Source: Caryophanon tenue
Lineage (GTDB): Bacteria; Bacillota; Bacilli; Bacillales_A; Planococcaceae
Reading direction: 5' to 3'
NCBI RefSeq assembly: GCF_001700315.1
Contig: NZ_MASJ01000038.1
Location: 84,150-148,149 of the forward strand
DNA: 64,000 nucleotides
Shown: piece by piece, positions 8,589-17,554 of the stretch
How the letters are laid out: each line of letters begins with the position of its first letter
Numbering within the stretch: position 1 is the stretch's first letter
Notes under the pieces: generated by a model
Told to the model about the DNA's origin: nothing
Seen by the model: the letters and a program-made list of their open reading frames with translations, nothing else
Database searches by the model: none
Program-made: the position numbers and the translations under genes

Positions 8589-10278
8589 ACCTTGTCTGCG
8601 TCACTTTAAAGTATTCACCATCACTATACGGCACTAACGCTAATCCGTTTGTGAATTGGTCAGCAATTGTAAAGTTCTTTACTTCTTTCCCCTCTGTATT
8701 GAATACTACACGCCATTCTAACGTACGGTTTGCATAGTCAATATCAGTAATTTGCTTTGTACCAATACCTTCTGGGTAGCTAAAGCCCGTCGATACTTTG
8801 TAGTTTTGCTGTGAAGAATCTTGTAATGTCGTCTCTACTACGTTATTTACAGCGCCTGATGCTTTAATAAATTCATCCGTTGTATATGTTTTATATGTAA
8901 CATCTACAGCGTAAATCGCATCAGCATGTAATAACGTAATCACGAATTGCTTCTTGTCTTCTGAGAAAGTAATTGTATAGTCAGTACCTATTTCTAATAA
9001 GTCTTCATATACCCACTCACCTTTTTGCTGTACATATTTCGTTAAGACAATATCTTTCGCTACGATATGTGAGTTATCTGCAGCAATTGTATCGGTAATC
9101 GTTGTGTTTTGAGGTACAACTTTCCCAAGCTTATTGAATTCAATCTTCCAATTCGCTTCGTATTTATCGCCGCCTACTTGCGCTTTCGCTAAAGGTTTAC
9201 CGTAAGTAACAGCTACCTCCTTTGAAACTTCCCAGTCAGCGCCTGGTGCTGTTCCATTACGTGTAATTTTTACTGCGTTTGTAAATTTCTCTACTTCTTC
9301 ATCAGCTATACGGTCAATTCTTGTTGTGTACGTCACTTTTACAGCTTTAGTGCCTTGTGGATTCACAGTAAATTGTAGTGTTGAGCCATTTGTAATAACA
9401 GGCTCTTCCGCTCCATCAACTGTGACACCTTCTAATGATGATTTTACATTTGCTTTTGATACGTTTACCGTTGCTGGCACTAATACATGCCCCTCCCCTA
9501 ACGTATCCGTAAATGTTAAATCATTATTAATATTTGCACCTTTTAAGTTAAACCATACTTCCCAGTCAATAAACTTCACACCGTTTTCATCTGTGCGTAA
9601 TTTACCTTCTTTAGAAATATTTTGACTGCTTACTTTCGGTTCAAACACAAACTCTAATTTTAGTGACTCTTTCCCTGGCATCTGTACTTCTAATGTTTGA
9701 TTCAAATCTTGCGTTACAAAATTGCCAAACACTGCGCTAAAATCAATGCCACCTTCAATTCCTTCAAATATAAAATCTATTGCTGTAAGTGTCACTTCAC
9801 GTGTTTCTTTGTTTGTCACATACGTAAAGTAACGCTCGCCCCCAATTTTAATATCACCACTTAACGCTACTTCATCATAGAGCAGTAATTGCTGTGGCAA
9901 CTTAAATGTGAACTGCTCACCAGCGAGCATCTTTTGCGTTGCAAATGTGTAAAACAATTGTACACGCTCATCTGCTTTTGGCTTGACGCCCGCTGCATCT
10001 GCTTGCGAAGTTATCTCTCTGTTGTTATAGATCAACTTCTCAAAACTTAAGTCAATCTTTTCATTACTCGCAAATGTGCTAGCAGTTTGTTCGTCATCCT
10101 TATTGGTGGCGTCTTCTGATGCATCATTACTCACTTCTTCATTATTCGCTTCTGCGGCTGCCATTGCTGCGCCCATAAAGACTGATTCATAGGCTGATGA
10201 CGAGGCAGAAAACGGCATAATGAAACTTTGTACTAACACGAAAAATGTTAAGACAAAGACATTCAGTTTTCTAAACAT
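8575..10278 (-). CDS. Secreted adhesin with collagen-binding-type domains, C-terminally truncated
   Basis: A 567-residue exported protein: signal peptide (about 1-27, MFRKLNVFVLTFFVLVQSF...), an acidic linker (about 42-70), then an N-terminal adhesion domain (about 75-200). Two or more repeated collagen-binding-type beta domains follow, each starting with a Trp-rich strand (IDWEVWFNLKG, ANWKIEFNKLGK, LEWRVVFNTEGK). The third unit stops after about 50 residues. There is no LPXTG motif, membrane tail or SLH domain, so no cell-wall anchor is visible. The stop codon lies in the loop of the transcription terminator, suggesting that a deletion removed the 3' half. Family identification is by pattern only. 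Start by AAGGAG before ATG. Confidence 0.75.
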   Translation of the reverse strand: MFRKLNVFVLTFFVLVQSFIMPFSASSSAYESVFMGAAMAAAEANNEEVSNDASEDATNKDDEQTASTFASNEKIDLSFEKLIYNNREITSQADAAGVKPKADERVQLFYTFATQKMLAGEQFTFKLPQQLLLYDEVALSGDIKIGGERYFTYVTNKETREVTLTAIDFIFEGIEGGIDFSAVFGNFVTQDLNQTLEVQMPGKESLKLEFVFEPKVSSQNISKEGKLRTDENGVKFIDWEVWFNLKGANINNDLTFTDTLGEGHVLVPATVNVSKANVKSSLEGVTVDGAEEPVITNGSTLQFTVNPQGTKAVKVTYTTRIDRIADEEVEKFTNAVKITRNGTAPGADWEVSKEVAVTYGKPLAKAQVGGDKYEANWKIEFNKLGKVVPQNTTITDTIAADNSHIVAKDIVLTKYVQQKGEWVYEDLLEIGTDYTITFSEDKKQFVITLLHADAIYAVDVTYKTYTTDEFIKASGAVNNVVETTLQDSSQQNYKVSTGFSYPEGIGTKQITDIDYANRTLEWRVVFNTEGKEVKNFTIADQFTNGLALVPYSDGEYFKVTQTRSYAG

Positions 10279-10358
10279 AAATACTCCTTAACAAGACTTT
10301 TCACTTATTTCTAAAAATAAAATCTTTATTATTACCACTAAAGGAGACAAAAACAAAA

Positions 10359-10388
10359 AAGTGTATCCGAATAAATTCGAATACACTT
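10359..10388 (-). terminator. Terminator of the DUF1450 gene
   Basis: Arms AAGTGTAT..CGAA and TTCGAATACACTT pair around a short loop; a T-run follows on the minus strand. It lies directly after the stop at 10392. Confidence 0.75.
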
Positions 10389-10391
10389 TAC

Positions 10392-10619
10392 TTAAATCAT
10401 TTTCAATTTTGCTTTTACTTTTTCCATTAGTTCTTCTTCTGTTAAGGCAGCAACAGGACGGCTATTGACGAATGTAAATGTTTTTTTACGACCTGGCCCA
10501 CAGTATGAGTGGCAACCAATTTCAATCGTTGCGTCTGCATCAATCTCTTTTAACTTTGGAATTAATGTTTTTAAGTTGACGGCTTGGCACTCATCACACA
10601 CTTTAAACTCGTTTGCCAT
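10392..10619 (-). CDS. DUF1450 / YuzB-like small Cys protein
   Basis: A 75-residue soluble protein with an N-terminal CDEC pair (residues 8 and 11) and a second motif CHSYCGPGR (Cys36, Cys40), the arrangement seen in DUF1450 (YuzB-like) proteins. Thioredoxin-like or metal/Fe-S binding is plausible but unproven. Start by AAAGGAG 10 nt before ATG. It sits between the adhesin and lipL with its own terminator; function is unknown. Confidence 0.7.
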   Translation of the reverse strand: MANEFKVCDECQAVNLKTLIPKLKEIDADATIEIGCHSYCGPGRKKTFTFVNSRPVAALTEEELMEKVKAKLKMI

Positions 10620-10742
10620 GGCGGTTACAACTCCTTTTTAGTTCTCATATACAGTATGCTATTTTACCGTAATGTGACATTGACTTTCAACCGCCATTGT
10701 ATAAAAGAAGTGTTTCGCCTAGTCGTCCTGTTCAACATTTGT

Positions 10743-11582
10743 TCATATGTTTAACATTTTCGAATTACGCTCAAAAATCCTTGTTAAATAGTACAGATAA
10801 CGTGCATTTTCCTCATCATGAAACGGCTCATAGCGCACCACTTCTGTCGAAAGCTCCTGCACGACTTGTTTTAGACGGTACATCACTTCTGTAACGGTAA
10901 TAGGCATATCCATCAGTTGTTCTAGTGATGCCATCACATGTGGCGTAACAACCGGATATTGAAACTTCGTCGCTACATCGCGTAAACCTACCTCGTAAAA
11001 ATCACGAATTAATGCCGCTCGTTCCTGCCCATTTCCTTCAATGCATATATAAATCTGTACGGCGATACCTTTTTTCATCCGTCGTTGTGAAATACCGGCG
11101 AACTTTTTACCATCAATACTTAAATCAAAACTCCCTGGACAATACGAACCAACAATTTCATACGCTTCGATGCGCGACGCAACTTCCGGGAACAATAAAC
11201 GAATAAGTGCCACCATCGCGTCATAACCACTATCAATATCAATGCGGCTTTCTTCTTCGTTCATAATTAATGAGATATTTAAAATACCCGTATCGAGTAC
11301 GACTGCCAATCCGCCCGAATTGCGGACAATCGGCGTATATTCTCTCGTTTCTAAAAACTGCATTGCCTCGTTAATAAACGGTAGTCGGTGGTCTTGAATA
11401 CCTAACACAACCGATTGATTATGTACCCACGTTCGAATCGTCCACGGTGAATGCCCAGCCCCTACCGCTTCACATAATGTATCATCGGCCGCAAAGGACT
11501 CTAATGGCGATTTCGATATATTCGTTACAGATTGGTCTATAAAACGCCAAACTGGGCGCTGTAAGTTTAAAGTTGTCATCAT
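10743..11582 (-). CDS. lipL: Octanoyl-[GcvH]:protein N-octanoyltransferase
   Basis: A 279-residue BPL/LplA/LipB-fold enzyme. In Bacillales, LipL transfers octanoyl from GcvH to the E2 subunits of 2-oxoacid dehydrogenases, the last acyl transfer before LipA. The family signature is present: Cys148 in VGSYCPGSFDLS followed by GKKFAGISQRR (Lys at about 159-160), matching the acyl-enzyme Cys and binding Lys of B. subtilis LipL. Two ATGs in tandem (11582 and 11579) follow AAGGAG; either may be used. It is divergent from hemQ, as in the ywf region of B. subtilis. Confidence 0.92.
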   Translation of the reverse strand: MMTTLNLQRPVWRFIDQSVTNISKSPLESFAADDTLCEAVGAGHSPWTIRTWVHNQSVVLGIQDHRLPFINEAMQFLETREYTPIVRNSGGLAVVLDTGILNISLIMNEEESRIDIDSGYDAMVALIRLLFPEVASRIEAYEIVGSYCPGSFDLSIDGKKFAGISQRRMKKGIAVQIYICIEGNGQERAALIRDFYEVGLRDVATKFQYPVVTPHVMASLEQLMDMPITVTEVMYRLKQVVQELSTEVVRYEPFHDEENARYLYYLTRIFERNSKMLNI

Positions 11583-11712
11583 ATTCGCTCCTTATCACTT
11601 TAAGCATACACAAATTCGCCACGACTTGAAAAGCTTTTCAGGCGCTTTGTATTTTTAATTTATGCTACACTATGGATGTGAATAATTCTCAATTTAAAGG
11701 AGCGTTTCAATT

Positions 11713-12462
11713 ATGAATGAAGCAGCAATTACATTAGATGGCTGGTATGTATTACATGATTTCCGTTCAATCGACTGGGCTTCTTGGAAGTTAGTAGATG
11801 CAGCAGAACGTGAAGAAGCTGTCGCTGAATTTAAAGCATACTTAGCAAAAGTGAACGAAGCAGATGTAGCTAAAACAGGTGCACATGCTTTATACTCAAT
11901 CGTTGGTCAAAAAGCAGATTTCATGTTAATGACATTACGTGAAACAATGGATGAGCTACAAGAGCTTGAAGCCGAATTTAATAAATTAAAAATCGCGGAC
12001 TTCACAATCCCTGCATACTCTTACGTATCAGTAGTAGAGCTTTCAAACTACTTAGCAGGCGAATCAAATGAAGACCCTTACCAAAATCCACATGTACGCT
12101 CTCGTTTATACCCTGAGCTACCTCGCTCACAATACGTGTGCTTCTATCCAATGGACAAACGTCGCCAAGGGAATGACAACTGGTACATGTTAGGTATGGA
12201 TGACCGTAAATCATTAATGCGCTCACATGGTATGATCGGTCGTGGCTATGCAGGTAAAGTAAAACAAATCATTTCTGGTTCTATCGGCTTCGATGACCAC
12301 GAGTGGGGCGTAACATTATTTGCAGATGACGTATTACAATTCAAAAAATTAGTATACGAAATGCGTTTCGACGAAGTATCAGCTCGCTATGGCGAATTCG
12401 GTTCATTCTTCGTAGGTAATATTTTAGATGACGAAAAATTAACGAAGTTTTTAACAATTTAA
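11713..12462 (+). CDS. hemQ: Coproheme decarboxylase
   Basis: A 249-residue chlorite-dismutase-fold protein that converts coproheme III to heme b, the last step of the coproporphyrin-dependent pathway of Gram-positive bacteria. The catalytic Tyr145 ([11 protein letters not shown]) and the proximal heme ligand His172 (MRSHGMIGR) are in place. AAAGGAG lies 8 nt before ATG. Codon choice is strongly optimised (TTA, GGT, CGT), suggesting good expression. It is divergent from lipL; a repeat-borne hairpin 39 bp downstream likely terminates it. Confidence 0.96.
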   Translation: MNEAAITLDGWYVLHDFRSIDWASWKLVDAAEREEAVAEFKAYLAKVNEADVAKTGAHALYSIVGQKADFMLMTLRETMDELQELEAEFNKLKIADFTIPAYSYVSVVELSNYLAGESNEDPYQNPHVRSRLYPELPRSQYVCFYPMDKRRQGNDNWYMLGMDDRKSLMRSHGMIGRGYAGKVKQIISGSIGFDDHEWGVTLFADDVLQFKKLVYEMRFDEVSARYGEFGSFFVGNILDDEKLTKFLTI

Positions 12463-12477
12463 TGGTAGAAACACTAA

Positions 12478-12759
12478 AAAAAGAATGAGACAAAAAGAAA
12501 TATCCTTCAGCAATGACAACTGCTGAAGGATATTTTTGTGCTTTTGGTGCTACACTATATAGCAGACGCGTTTCGCAGGTATGGCTTGGCGCAAACACGA
12601 TATTTCGCTTAAAAGTCTCATGCTCCTGATGTACCTCTTCACAGAAAAACATTGCTTTCCTGCTGAAGTCGCCGCTTGTGTCGAGACGCACCCGCAATTT
12701 CTTATCCTCTTAAACAACTCATGTTCATCAGAAATAAGGTTCTGTCTCGGACTCTTTTT
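12478..12759 (+). repeat. Dispersed hairpin repeat, full-length copy R2
   Basis: About 282 bp, bounded by AAAAAGAATGAGACA and an inverted partner ending TGTCTCGGACTCTTTTT. It contains the CCTTCAGCA..TGCTGAAGG hairpin (12501-12532), GGTGCTAC, GCGTTTCGCAGG, TTTCCTGCTGAAGTCGCC and the right module CATCAGAAATAAGGTTCTG. The hairpin is followed by TATTTTT and probably ends hemQ transcription. The element fills the 345-bp gap between hemQ and the next gene. Confidence 0.85.
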
Positions 12760-12807
12760 ACTTTTTGAGAACAGCCTTATATCTCTTGCTCTATGAATAA
12801 TGTTATT

Positions 12808-12999
12808 TCACTTATGCAAGTCTGCTTCTTCAGGATCTTCGTATTGCAGTAGAAAAATAATCGTTTGAATAAATAATCCCAGTGCGACTAAAACAATCAA
12901 TAAATAAATTGGCGGCGTAATACCGTAAAAATTACCAATCATATATGCCAAAACTGCGCCCATAACAATGCTAAATAAAATACTAATATTCGATTTCAT
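12808..12999 (-). CDS. Small two-helix membrane protein
   Basis: A 63-residue protein starting MKSNISILFS, with two hydrophobic segments (about 5-22 and 29-51) and an acidic tail (QYEDPEEADLHK). I use the ATG at 12999; an in-frame TTG at 13023 overlaps the AAGGAG that serves the ATG. I do not recognise the family. It stands alone between repeat R2 and the M20 gene. Confidence 0.6.
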   Translation of the reverse strand: MKSNISILFSIVMGAVLAYMIGNFYGITPPIYLLIVLVALGLFIQTIIFLLQYEDPEEADLHK

Positions 13000-13175
13000 G
13001 TGTACAAGAACTCCTTCTTTCAAATTCCTTGTACCACTATATATTATTTCAAAGTACTTTTCACATAAAGATTTTTCGTCAGAAGGAGTGTTATTGCAAA
13101 ATTAAGTTTAAGCGCAAGTTTCATTGTACTAGATGCTAAATATTACGCAAAAATAAGTACAGGCTGTCGTGCCCA

Positions 13176-14333
13176 TTATTGTGCTAAATATTGTAGTGTT
13201 GCATCTCCAAGCGTTTTGGCAGCGATTAGCATTGCACGCTCATCAAATTCAAAACGTGCATGATGATGTGGATATACCGCTTCCCATGCTGGATTTTTCG
13301 CACCTGTAAAGAAGAACGTTCCCGGTACATGCTCCATATAGTAACCAAAGTCTTCGCCAATCATCATTGGTGGTGTCGTGCTAACTGTGGCATATTGCTG
13401 TGCAATATTTGCGACAAATGCTGTTTCTGCCGCATGATTAACGACCGGTGGATACCCGCGTACATAATCATACGTATATGTAGCACCATTTGCATCACAT
13501 ACCGACTTTAACACCGCTTCAATTTCGCGCTCCATCACATCTCGAACATCTGCATCAAACGTACGAACTGTTCCTTTTAGCTGCACTGTATCGGCAATTA
13601 CATTAAACGAGTTAATCGCTTCAAAATGACCGACTGAAAATACAGCTGGCTTTAACGGGTCTACTTTACGCGCAACAACCGCTTGTGTATTTGTCACGAA
13701 CTGTGCACCGACTAATACCGCATCAACCGCTTGATGCGGTTCAGCGCCGTGTCCACCACGCCCTTGAATATGAATATTGACGGCATCAGCAGCAGCCATA
13801 ATCGCCCCTTCTCGTACTTGAATTTCCCCAAGTGGCATCGGTGCCCATAAATGCGTCCCAAAGATAACATCAACGCCTTCTAAACAACCATCTTCAATCA
13901 TTGCAATCGCACCACCTGGCGTAATTTCCTCAGCAAATTGGTGGATAAACACAACATTGCCCGTTAATTCATCTTGCATTTTCACAAGCGCTTTCGCTAA
14001 ACCAAGTGCAATCGCTGTATGCCCATCATGACCACATGCATGCATAACACCATCATTTTTTGATTTATATGGTACATCATTTAATTCTTGAATCGGCAAG
14101 GCATCAAAGTCCGCACGAATTGCGACTGTCTTTCCCGGCTTCGCGCCACGTAATGTTGCGACAACCCCTCGACCTCCGACACCTTCACGAACCTCTAAGC
14201 CTAATTCACGGTGATAATTGGCGATGTACGCAGGTGTATGTACTTCGTGGAATGATAATTCTGGATACATATGTAAATGACGACGAATGGCCACCATTTC
14301 CTCATAACCTTGCTCTAATAATTGTTGTAGCAT
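13176..14333 (-). CDS. M20D family amidohydrolase (hippurate hydrolase-like)
   Basis: A 385-residue di-metal amidohydrolase of typical length. Signature motifs: RRHLHMYPELSF at the start, ADFDALP (residues 78-84), HACGHDGHT (about 99-107) carrying the metal-ligand Cys and His, AEE (about 136-138), and a late GEDFGYY plus PHHHARF. The dimerisation domain is the middle third. Members cleave N-acyl amino acids, hippurate or IAA conjugates; substrate is not predictable here. Start by GGGGGAG before ATG. It appears monocistronic. Confidence 0.9.
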   Translation of the reverse strand: MLQQLLEQGYEEMVAIRRHLHMYPELSFHEVHTPAYIANYHRELGLEVREGVGGRGVVATLRGAKPGKTVAIRADFDALPIQELNDVPYKSKNDGVMHACGHDGHTAIALGLAKALVKMQDELTGNVVFIHQFAEEITPGGAIAMIEDGCLEGVDVIFGTHLWAPMPLGEIQVREGAIMAAADAVNIHIQGRGGHGAEPHQAVDAVLVGAQFVTNTQAVVARKVDPLKPAVFSVGHFEAINSFNVIADTVQLKGTVRTFDADVRDVMEREIEAVLKSVCDANGATYTYDYVRGYPPVVNHAAETAFVANIAQQYATVSTTPPMMIGEDFGYYMEHVPGTFFFTGAKNPAWEAVYPHHHARFEFDERAMLIAAKTLGDATLQYLAQ

Positions 14334-14426
14334 ATAAGCTCCCCCTTTAATCGTTATTCTTCATTTATTGTACACGTAATTACGCATACTATACGCCTTA
14401 AATACTTATGAAACAACTGTCTCGAC

Positions 14427-14469
14427 AAAAAAAGCCACACCTACGATACCATCGCTGTGTGACTTTTTC
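14427..14469 (-). terminator. Terminator of ywdK
   Basis: Imperfect stem pairing AAAGCCACAC..CGAT with ATCG..GTGTGACTTT, followed on the minus strand by T residues, directly after the ywdK stop. Confidence 0.7.
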
Positions 14470-14473
14470 ATAT

Positions 14474-14848
14474 TTATTTTGCTGATTTCACAGCTGCGAT
14501 AATGACCAATGTCCATGCAGCTAAAAATAGCACGCCACCAATTGGCGTAATCGCACCTAATACACCGATGCCCGATAATGCTAATACAATTAAACTTCCT
14601 GAAAAGAAATAAATACCTGCATGCATGAAGCGACTTGCCCATGTTAGCTGCTTACTCGCGCCTAATACACTCATTAAAATACCGATTAAAATTAAACCGC
14701 TCGCATGAAACATTTGGTACTGAATGGCCGTTTCCCAAATGCCTGTTGAATATTCATCCAGTACATCCTCTAATGCATGGGCACCGAACGCCCCTAATGC
14801 TACTGCTAAAAAACCGTGTGCAGCTCCCGCAATAATTGCCTTTTTCAT
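14474..14848 (-). CDS. ywdK: DUF423 family membrane protein
   Basis: A 124-residue integral membrane protein with four predicted helices (about 4-26, 42-62, 68-90, 98-120), matching the DUF423/YwdK family in length and in its GAFGAHAL motif (residues 20-27). Function is unknown. It lies downstream of ywdI on the same strand with a 21-bp gap, matching the B. subtilis ywd region, so it is likely part of the ung-to-ywdK transcript. Confidence 0.88.
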   Translation of the reverse strand: MKKAIIAGAAHGFLAVALGAFGAHALEDVLDEYSTGIWETAIQYQMFHASGLILIGILMSVLGASKQLTWASRFMHAGIYFFSGSLIVLALSGIGVLGAITPIGGVLFLAAWTLVIIAAVKSAK

Positions 14849-14869
14849 GTTGTTATCGTCCTCCTATCA

Positions 14870-15142
14870 TTAAAAATCAAAGATGGAATCGCCATTTGCG
14901 CCATCTTCTTCTACACGCTTCGTCGCTGATAATGATGATACTTGCTGCATAACTGGTACTGCCTGTTGTACAGGTTGCATCGGTTGCGTTACTGATTGTG
15001 ATGCAACTTGCTCACTACGGAGTGCCACATCACATAACGAACGAATCGCCGTTAATGCTTCACGTGTAGCTTGTGTATTGCCGGCTTGTGCAGCGGCTAC
15101 TTGTCGTGTAATTTCTTGTAGTAATGTCTCTTTTGAAATCAT
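14870..15142 (-). CDS. ywdI: YwdI family protein (DUF5327)
   Basis: A 90-residue protein, MISKETLLQEITRQ..., with an N-terminal amphipathic helix, an Ala/Gln-rich helical region and a low-complexity Gln/Pro/Val segment (about 55-70), ending in an acidic SIFDF tail. I start it at 15142 because GAGGTG lies 7 nt upstream; this overlaps the stop of the preceding small gene by 4 bp (ATGA), implying translational coupling. Function unknown. Confidence 0.78.
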   Translation of the reverse strand: MISKETLLQEITRQVAAAQAGNTQATREALTAIRSLCDVALRSEQVASQSVTQPMQPVQQAVPVMQQVSSLSATKRVEEDGANGDSIFDF

Positions 15143-15312
15143 GTTGTTGCACCTCGTTTCGGTGTAAATTTCATACAATCCATACCTGATGATTGCTTAA
15201 CGACAACAGAAGGGATTTGTGCCGTTTTAAAGCCATATGCCGTACAAGCACGTGGATGCGCAGGCTCCCATGTAATTTTCATATGAACGCATTTAAAACA
15301 ATTAATTTGCAT
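15139..15312 (-). CDS. Small four-cysteine protein upstream of ywdI
   Basis: A 57-residue protein starting MQINCFKCVHMK. Cys5 and Cys8 form a CxxC pair; Cys23 and Cys46 could complete a zinc site. The middle (TWEPAHPRACTAYGFKT) is well ordered in appearance. The start at 15312 is preceded by AAGGCGAG; a longer in-frame ATG lacks a site. It lies between ung and ywdI, overlapping ywdI by 4 bp. I do not recognise a characterised family; metal binding is inference. Confidence 0.72.
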   Translation of the reverse strand: MQINCFKCVHMKITWEPAHPRACTAYGFKTAQIPSVVVKQSSGMDCMKFTPKRGATT

Positions 15313-15373
15313 AATCTCGCCTTCTTTCTTTATTGAATGTACCATGTTCTGTTGCTAGATGAAAGTGAGCACT

Positions 15374-16045
15374 TTATGACAAACACCAAGCAATTGGCTG
15401 TTTGCCGGCTTGCTGTAGTAAGGCATTAATTTGTGAATAGGGCTTACTCCCAAAGAAGCCTCGATGCGCACTTAATGGACTTGGATGTGGTGCTTTTAAA
15501 ATCATATGCTTCGTTGTATCAATTAAACGTTCTTTTTGCTGTGCAGGTCTTCCCCACAACACAAAAATAATTGGCTCATCACGGGCACTTAACTTCTCAA
15601 TCACGGTATCAGTAAAGATTTCCCACCCTTTATCCTTATGTGAATGTGCTTGACCTTGGCGTACCGTTAGCACTGTATTTAACAATAATACACCTTGTTC
15701 TGCCCAAGACATTAACGAGCCATGATTTGGTATGTCACAGCCCATGTCAGCTTGTAGCTCTTTTAACATATTTTTCAAGCTTGGTGGTTGAGGCACACCA
15801 GGTTTCACGGAAAAGCTCATGCCGTGTGCTTGCCCCGGTCCGTGATAAGGGTCTTGCCCTAAAATAACAACTTTAACATCTTCATACGCCGTTACATGAA
15901 AGGCACTCCATAAATCATTCATTTGCGGAAAAATGGTTTGTGTCGCGTATTCCTGCTTTAAAAATTCACGGAGCTGTAAATAGTAAGGCTTCTGAAATTC
16001 TTCTCCTAATACAGCTTGCCAATCATTTTGAAAAATTTGCTTCAT
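15374..16045 (-). CDS. ung: Uracil-DNA glycosylase, family 1
   Basis: A 223-residue base-excision-repair enzyme that removes uracil from DNA. The water-activating loop GQDPYHG (Asp65 within residues 63-69) and the minor-groove loop [10 protein letters not shown] (about residues 186-195) are intact. Length is standard. It is the first gene of a leftward group ung - small Cys protein - ywdI - ywdK, a conserved Bacillales neighbourhood. AGAAGGGA precedes the ATG at a slightly long distance. Confidence 0.97.
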   Translation of the reverse strand: MKQIFQNDWQAVLGEEFQKPYYLQLREFLKQEYATQTIFPQMNDLWSAFHVTAYEDVKVVILGQDPYHGPGQAHGMSFSVKPGVPQPPSLKNMLKELQADMGCDIPNHGSLMSWAEQGVLLLNTVLTVRQGQAHSHKDKGWEIFTDTVIEKLSARDEPIIFVLWGRPAQQKERLIDTTKHMILKAPHPSPLSAHRGFFGSKPYSQINALLQQAGKQPIAWCLS

Positions 16046-16163
16046 TTGCGATCGTTCCCTTCTGACCTTATTAAAATTTCGTTTTCTGACTATTTTTATA
16101 TTGTCAGTTTACTTTTATACTTGTACTTACTATATTGTACTTGAAGGAAAGAAGGGTTTATAC

Positions 16164-17009
16164 ATGAGTTTAAAAAAGACATTAACAATTGCAGGTTCAG
16201 ACACATCAGGTGGCGCAGGGATGCAGGCGGATTTAAAAACATTCCAAGAACACGGTACTTACGGAATGGTTGCATTAACAGTTGTTGTAACGATGGACCC
16301 AAAAACATGGTCACACCGAGTAGACGCACTTCCTACTGAATTATTACAAGCACAAATTGATACGGCAATTTCTACAGGTATTGATGCGATTAAAACAGGT
16401 ATGCTCGCATCTGAAGACATCATCAAATTAGCAAGCGACGCCATTCAACGCGCTCAAACGAAAAATGTTGTCATTGACCCAGTAATGGTATGTAAAGGCG
16501 ACGACGAAGTATTAAATCCCGGCAATACAACAGCAATGATTGACTACTTACTACCATATGCAACGGTGATTACGCCAAACTTGTTCGAAGCAGGTCAGCT
16601 AGCAGGTACAGGCACACCAAAAACATTAGCGGATATGCAAAAAGCGGCTCAACAAATTGTGCAAAAAGGCGCAAAAGCCGTTGTGATTAAAGGTGGTAAA
16701 GCATTACAACACGATAAAGCCGTTGATTTATTTTATAACGGCTCAGACTTCTATTTACTGGAGACAGAAAAGTTTGCCACAACATGGAATCACGGTGCAG
16801 GCTGTACATTTGCTGCAGCGATTACAGCCAATTTAGCAAATGGCTTAAGCATTGACGAAGCAGTATTTGAAGCGAAGGAATTTGTCGCCGCTGCTATTCA
16901 ACACGGCTGGGCTTTAAATGATTTCGTTGGACCTGTTATGCATGGCGCGAAATCACGCTACGGCGCTCCTGCTGTCACAATTACAAAGCTAGAAGCACAA
17001 CACGCATAA
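16164..17009 (+). CDS. pdxK: Pyridoxine/hydroxymethylpyrimidine kinase, PdxK (ThiD-like)
   Basis: A 281-residue ribokinase-superfamily enzyme. N-terminal substrate motif GSDTSGGAGMQADLKT (about residues 11-26), and a C-terminal anion-hole block NHGAGCTFAAAI with the catalytic-type GxGC. It closely follows the B. subtilis PdxK (formerly ThiD/YwdB) pattern, which phosphorylates pyridoxal/pyridoxine and HMP. The ATG at 16164 with GAAGGG upstream is preferred to an in-frame upstream start that lacks a site. Diverges from ung. Confidence 0.9.
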   Translation: MSLKKTLTIAGSDTSGGAGMQADLKTFQEHGTYGMVALTVVVTMDPKTWSHRVDALPTELLQAQIDTAISTGIDAIKTGMLASEDIIKLASDAIQRAQTKNVVIDPVMVCKGDDEVLNPGNTTAMIDYLLPYATVITPNLFEAGQLAGTGTPKTLADMQKAAQQIVQKGAKAVVIKGGKALQHDKAVDLFYNGSDFYLLETEKFATTWNHGAGCTFAAAITANLANGLSIDEAVFEAKEFVAAAIQHGWALNDFVGPVMHGAKSRYGAPAVTITKLEAQHA

Positions 17010-17012
17010 TTT

Positions 17013-17095
17013 GCAAAAAACATCCTTCAGCAGTTGTCGTTGCTGAAGGATGTTTCTTTTTGCCTGACGCACTCTCAGTTGCTGTCCCAACTCTT
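17013..17095 (+). repeat. Truncated copy (R3) of the dispersed hairpin repeat, acting as pdxK terminator
   Basis: Contains the CCTTCAGCA/TGCTGAAGG hairpin in inverted loop orientation (stem 17020-17032 with 17041-17053), then TTTCTTTTTG, and the end module CTGTCCCAACTCTT. The middle of the element is missing. It begins 4 bp after the pdxK stop. Confidence 0.75.
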
Positions 17096-17189
17096 TTTTG
17101 CCAGCACCATATTTTTCAAGCGTAATACTCTCTCTACTGAAACACACTTTGTTATAATAGATGCACAACTTGTCGAAAGGAGACAAACG

Positions 17190-17540
17190 ATGGAAGCAGT
17201 TAACCAACAACATTTACAACAACTTATCGACAGCTTTGCCAACAAAGATGTCTTTATCCACTTAGAAACAACAAATGGTTCTTATGCCACTCATTTTAAC
17301 GAAAAGTTCTTTAATGCAGGTGCGTTTATTCGCAATGTCCAACTTCGCTACGAGTTAGGGAAAATTGTGAGCGACTCACCACACCGTGTCGGCTTAAAGC
17401 TTGCACATGGTTGGGTTTATGCACAAGGCATTACGCACTATGAAGTGGATGAACAAGGCCGCTTATTAATGGCGGGCTTAGATTATGAAGGAAAGCTTGC
17501 GGTTGCACTACAAATTAGTGAAACACCGTTCGCTTATTAA
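17190..17540 (+). CDS. yojF: YojF family protein (DUF1806)
   Basis: A 116-residue protein, MEAVNQQHLQQLIDSF..., matching B. subtilis YojF in length. Start at 17190 is set by AAAGGAG 7 nt upstream. The gene ends 14 bp before bshB2, and yojF-yojG (bshB2) is the conserved pair in Bacillales, so a role linked to bacillithiol metabolism is suggested by context only. No catalytic motif is recognisable. Confidence 0.88.
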   Translation: MEAVNQQHLQQLIDSFANKDVFIHLETTNGSYATHFNEKFFNAGAFIRNVQLRYELGKIVSDSPHRVGLKLAHGWVYAQGITHYEVDEQGRLLMAGLDYEGKLAVALQISETPFAY

Positions 17541-17554
17541 AAGGAGGTTTTACG

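Noticed and set aside
12341..12796. Two frames in and around repeat R2
   Set aside because: They cross repeat and hemQ sequence in the wrong frame; the repeat explains the region.
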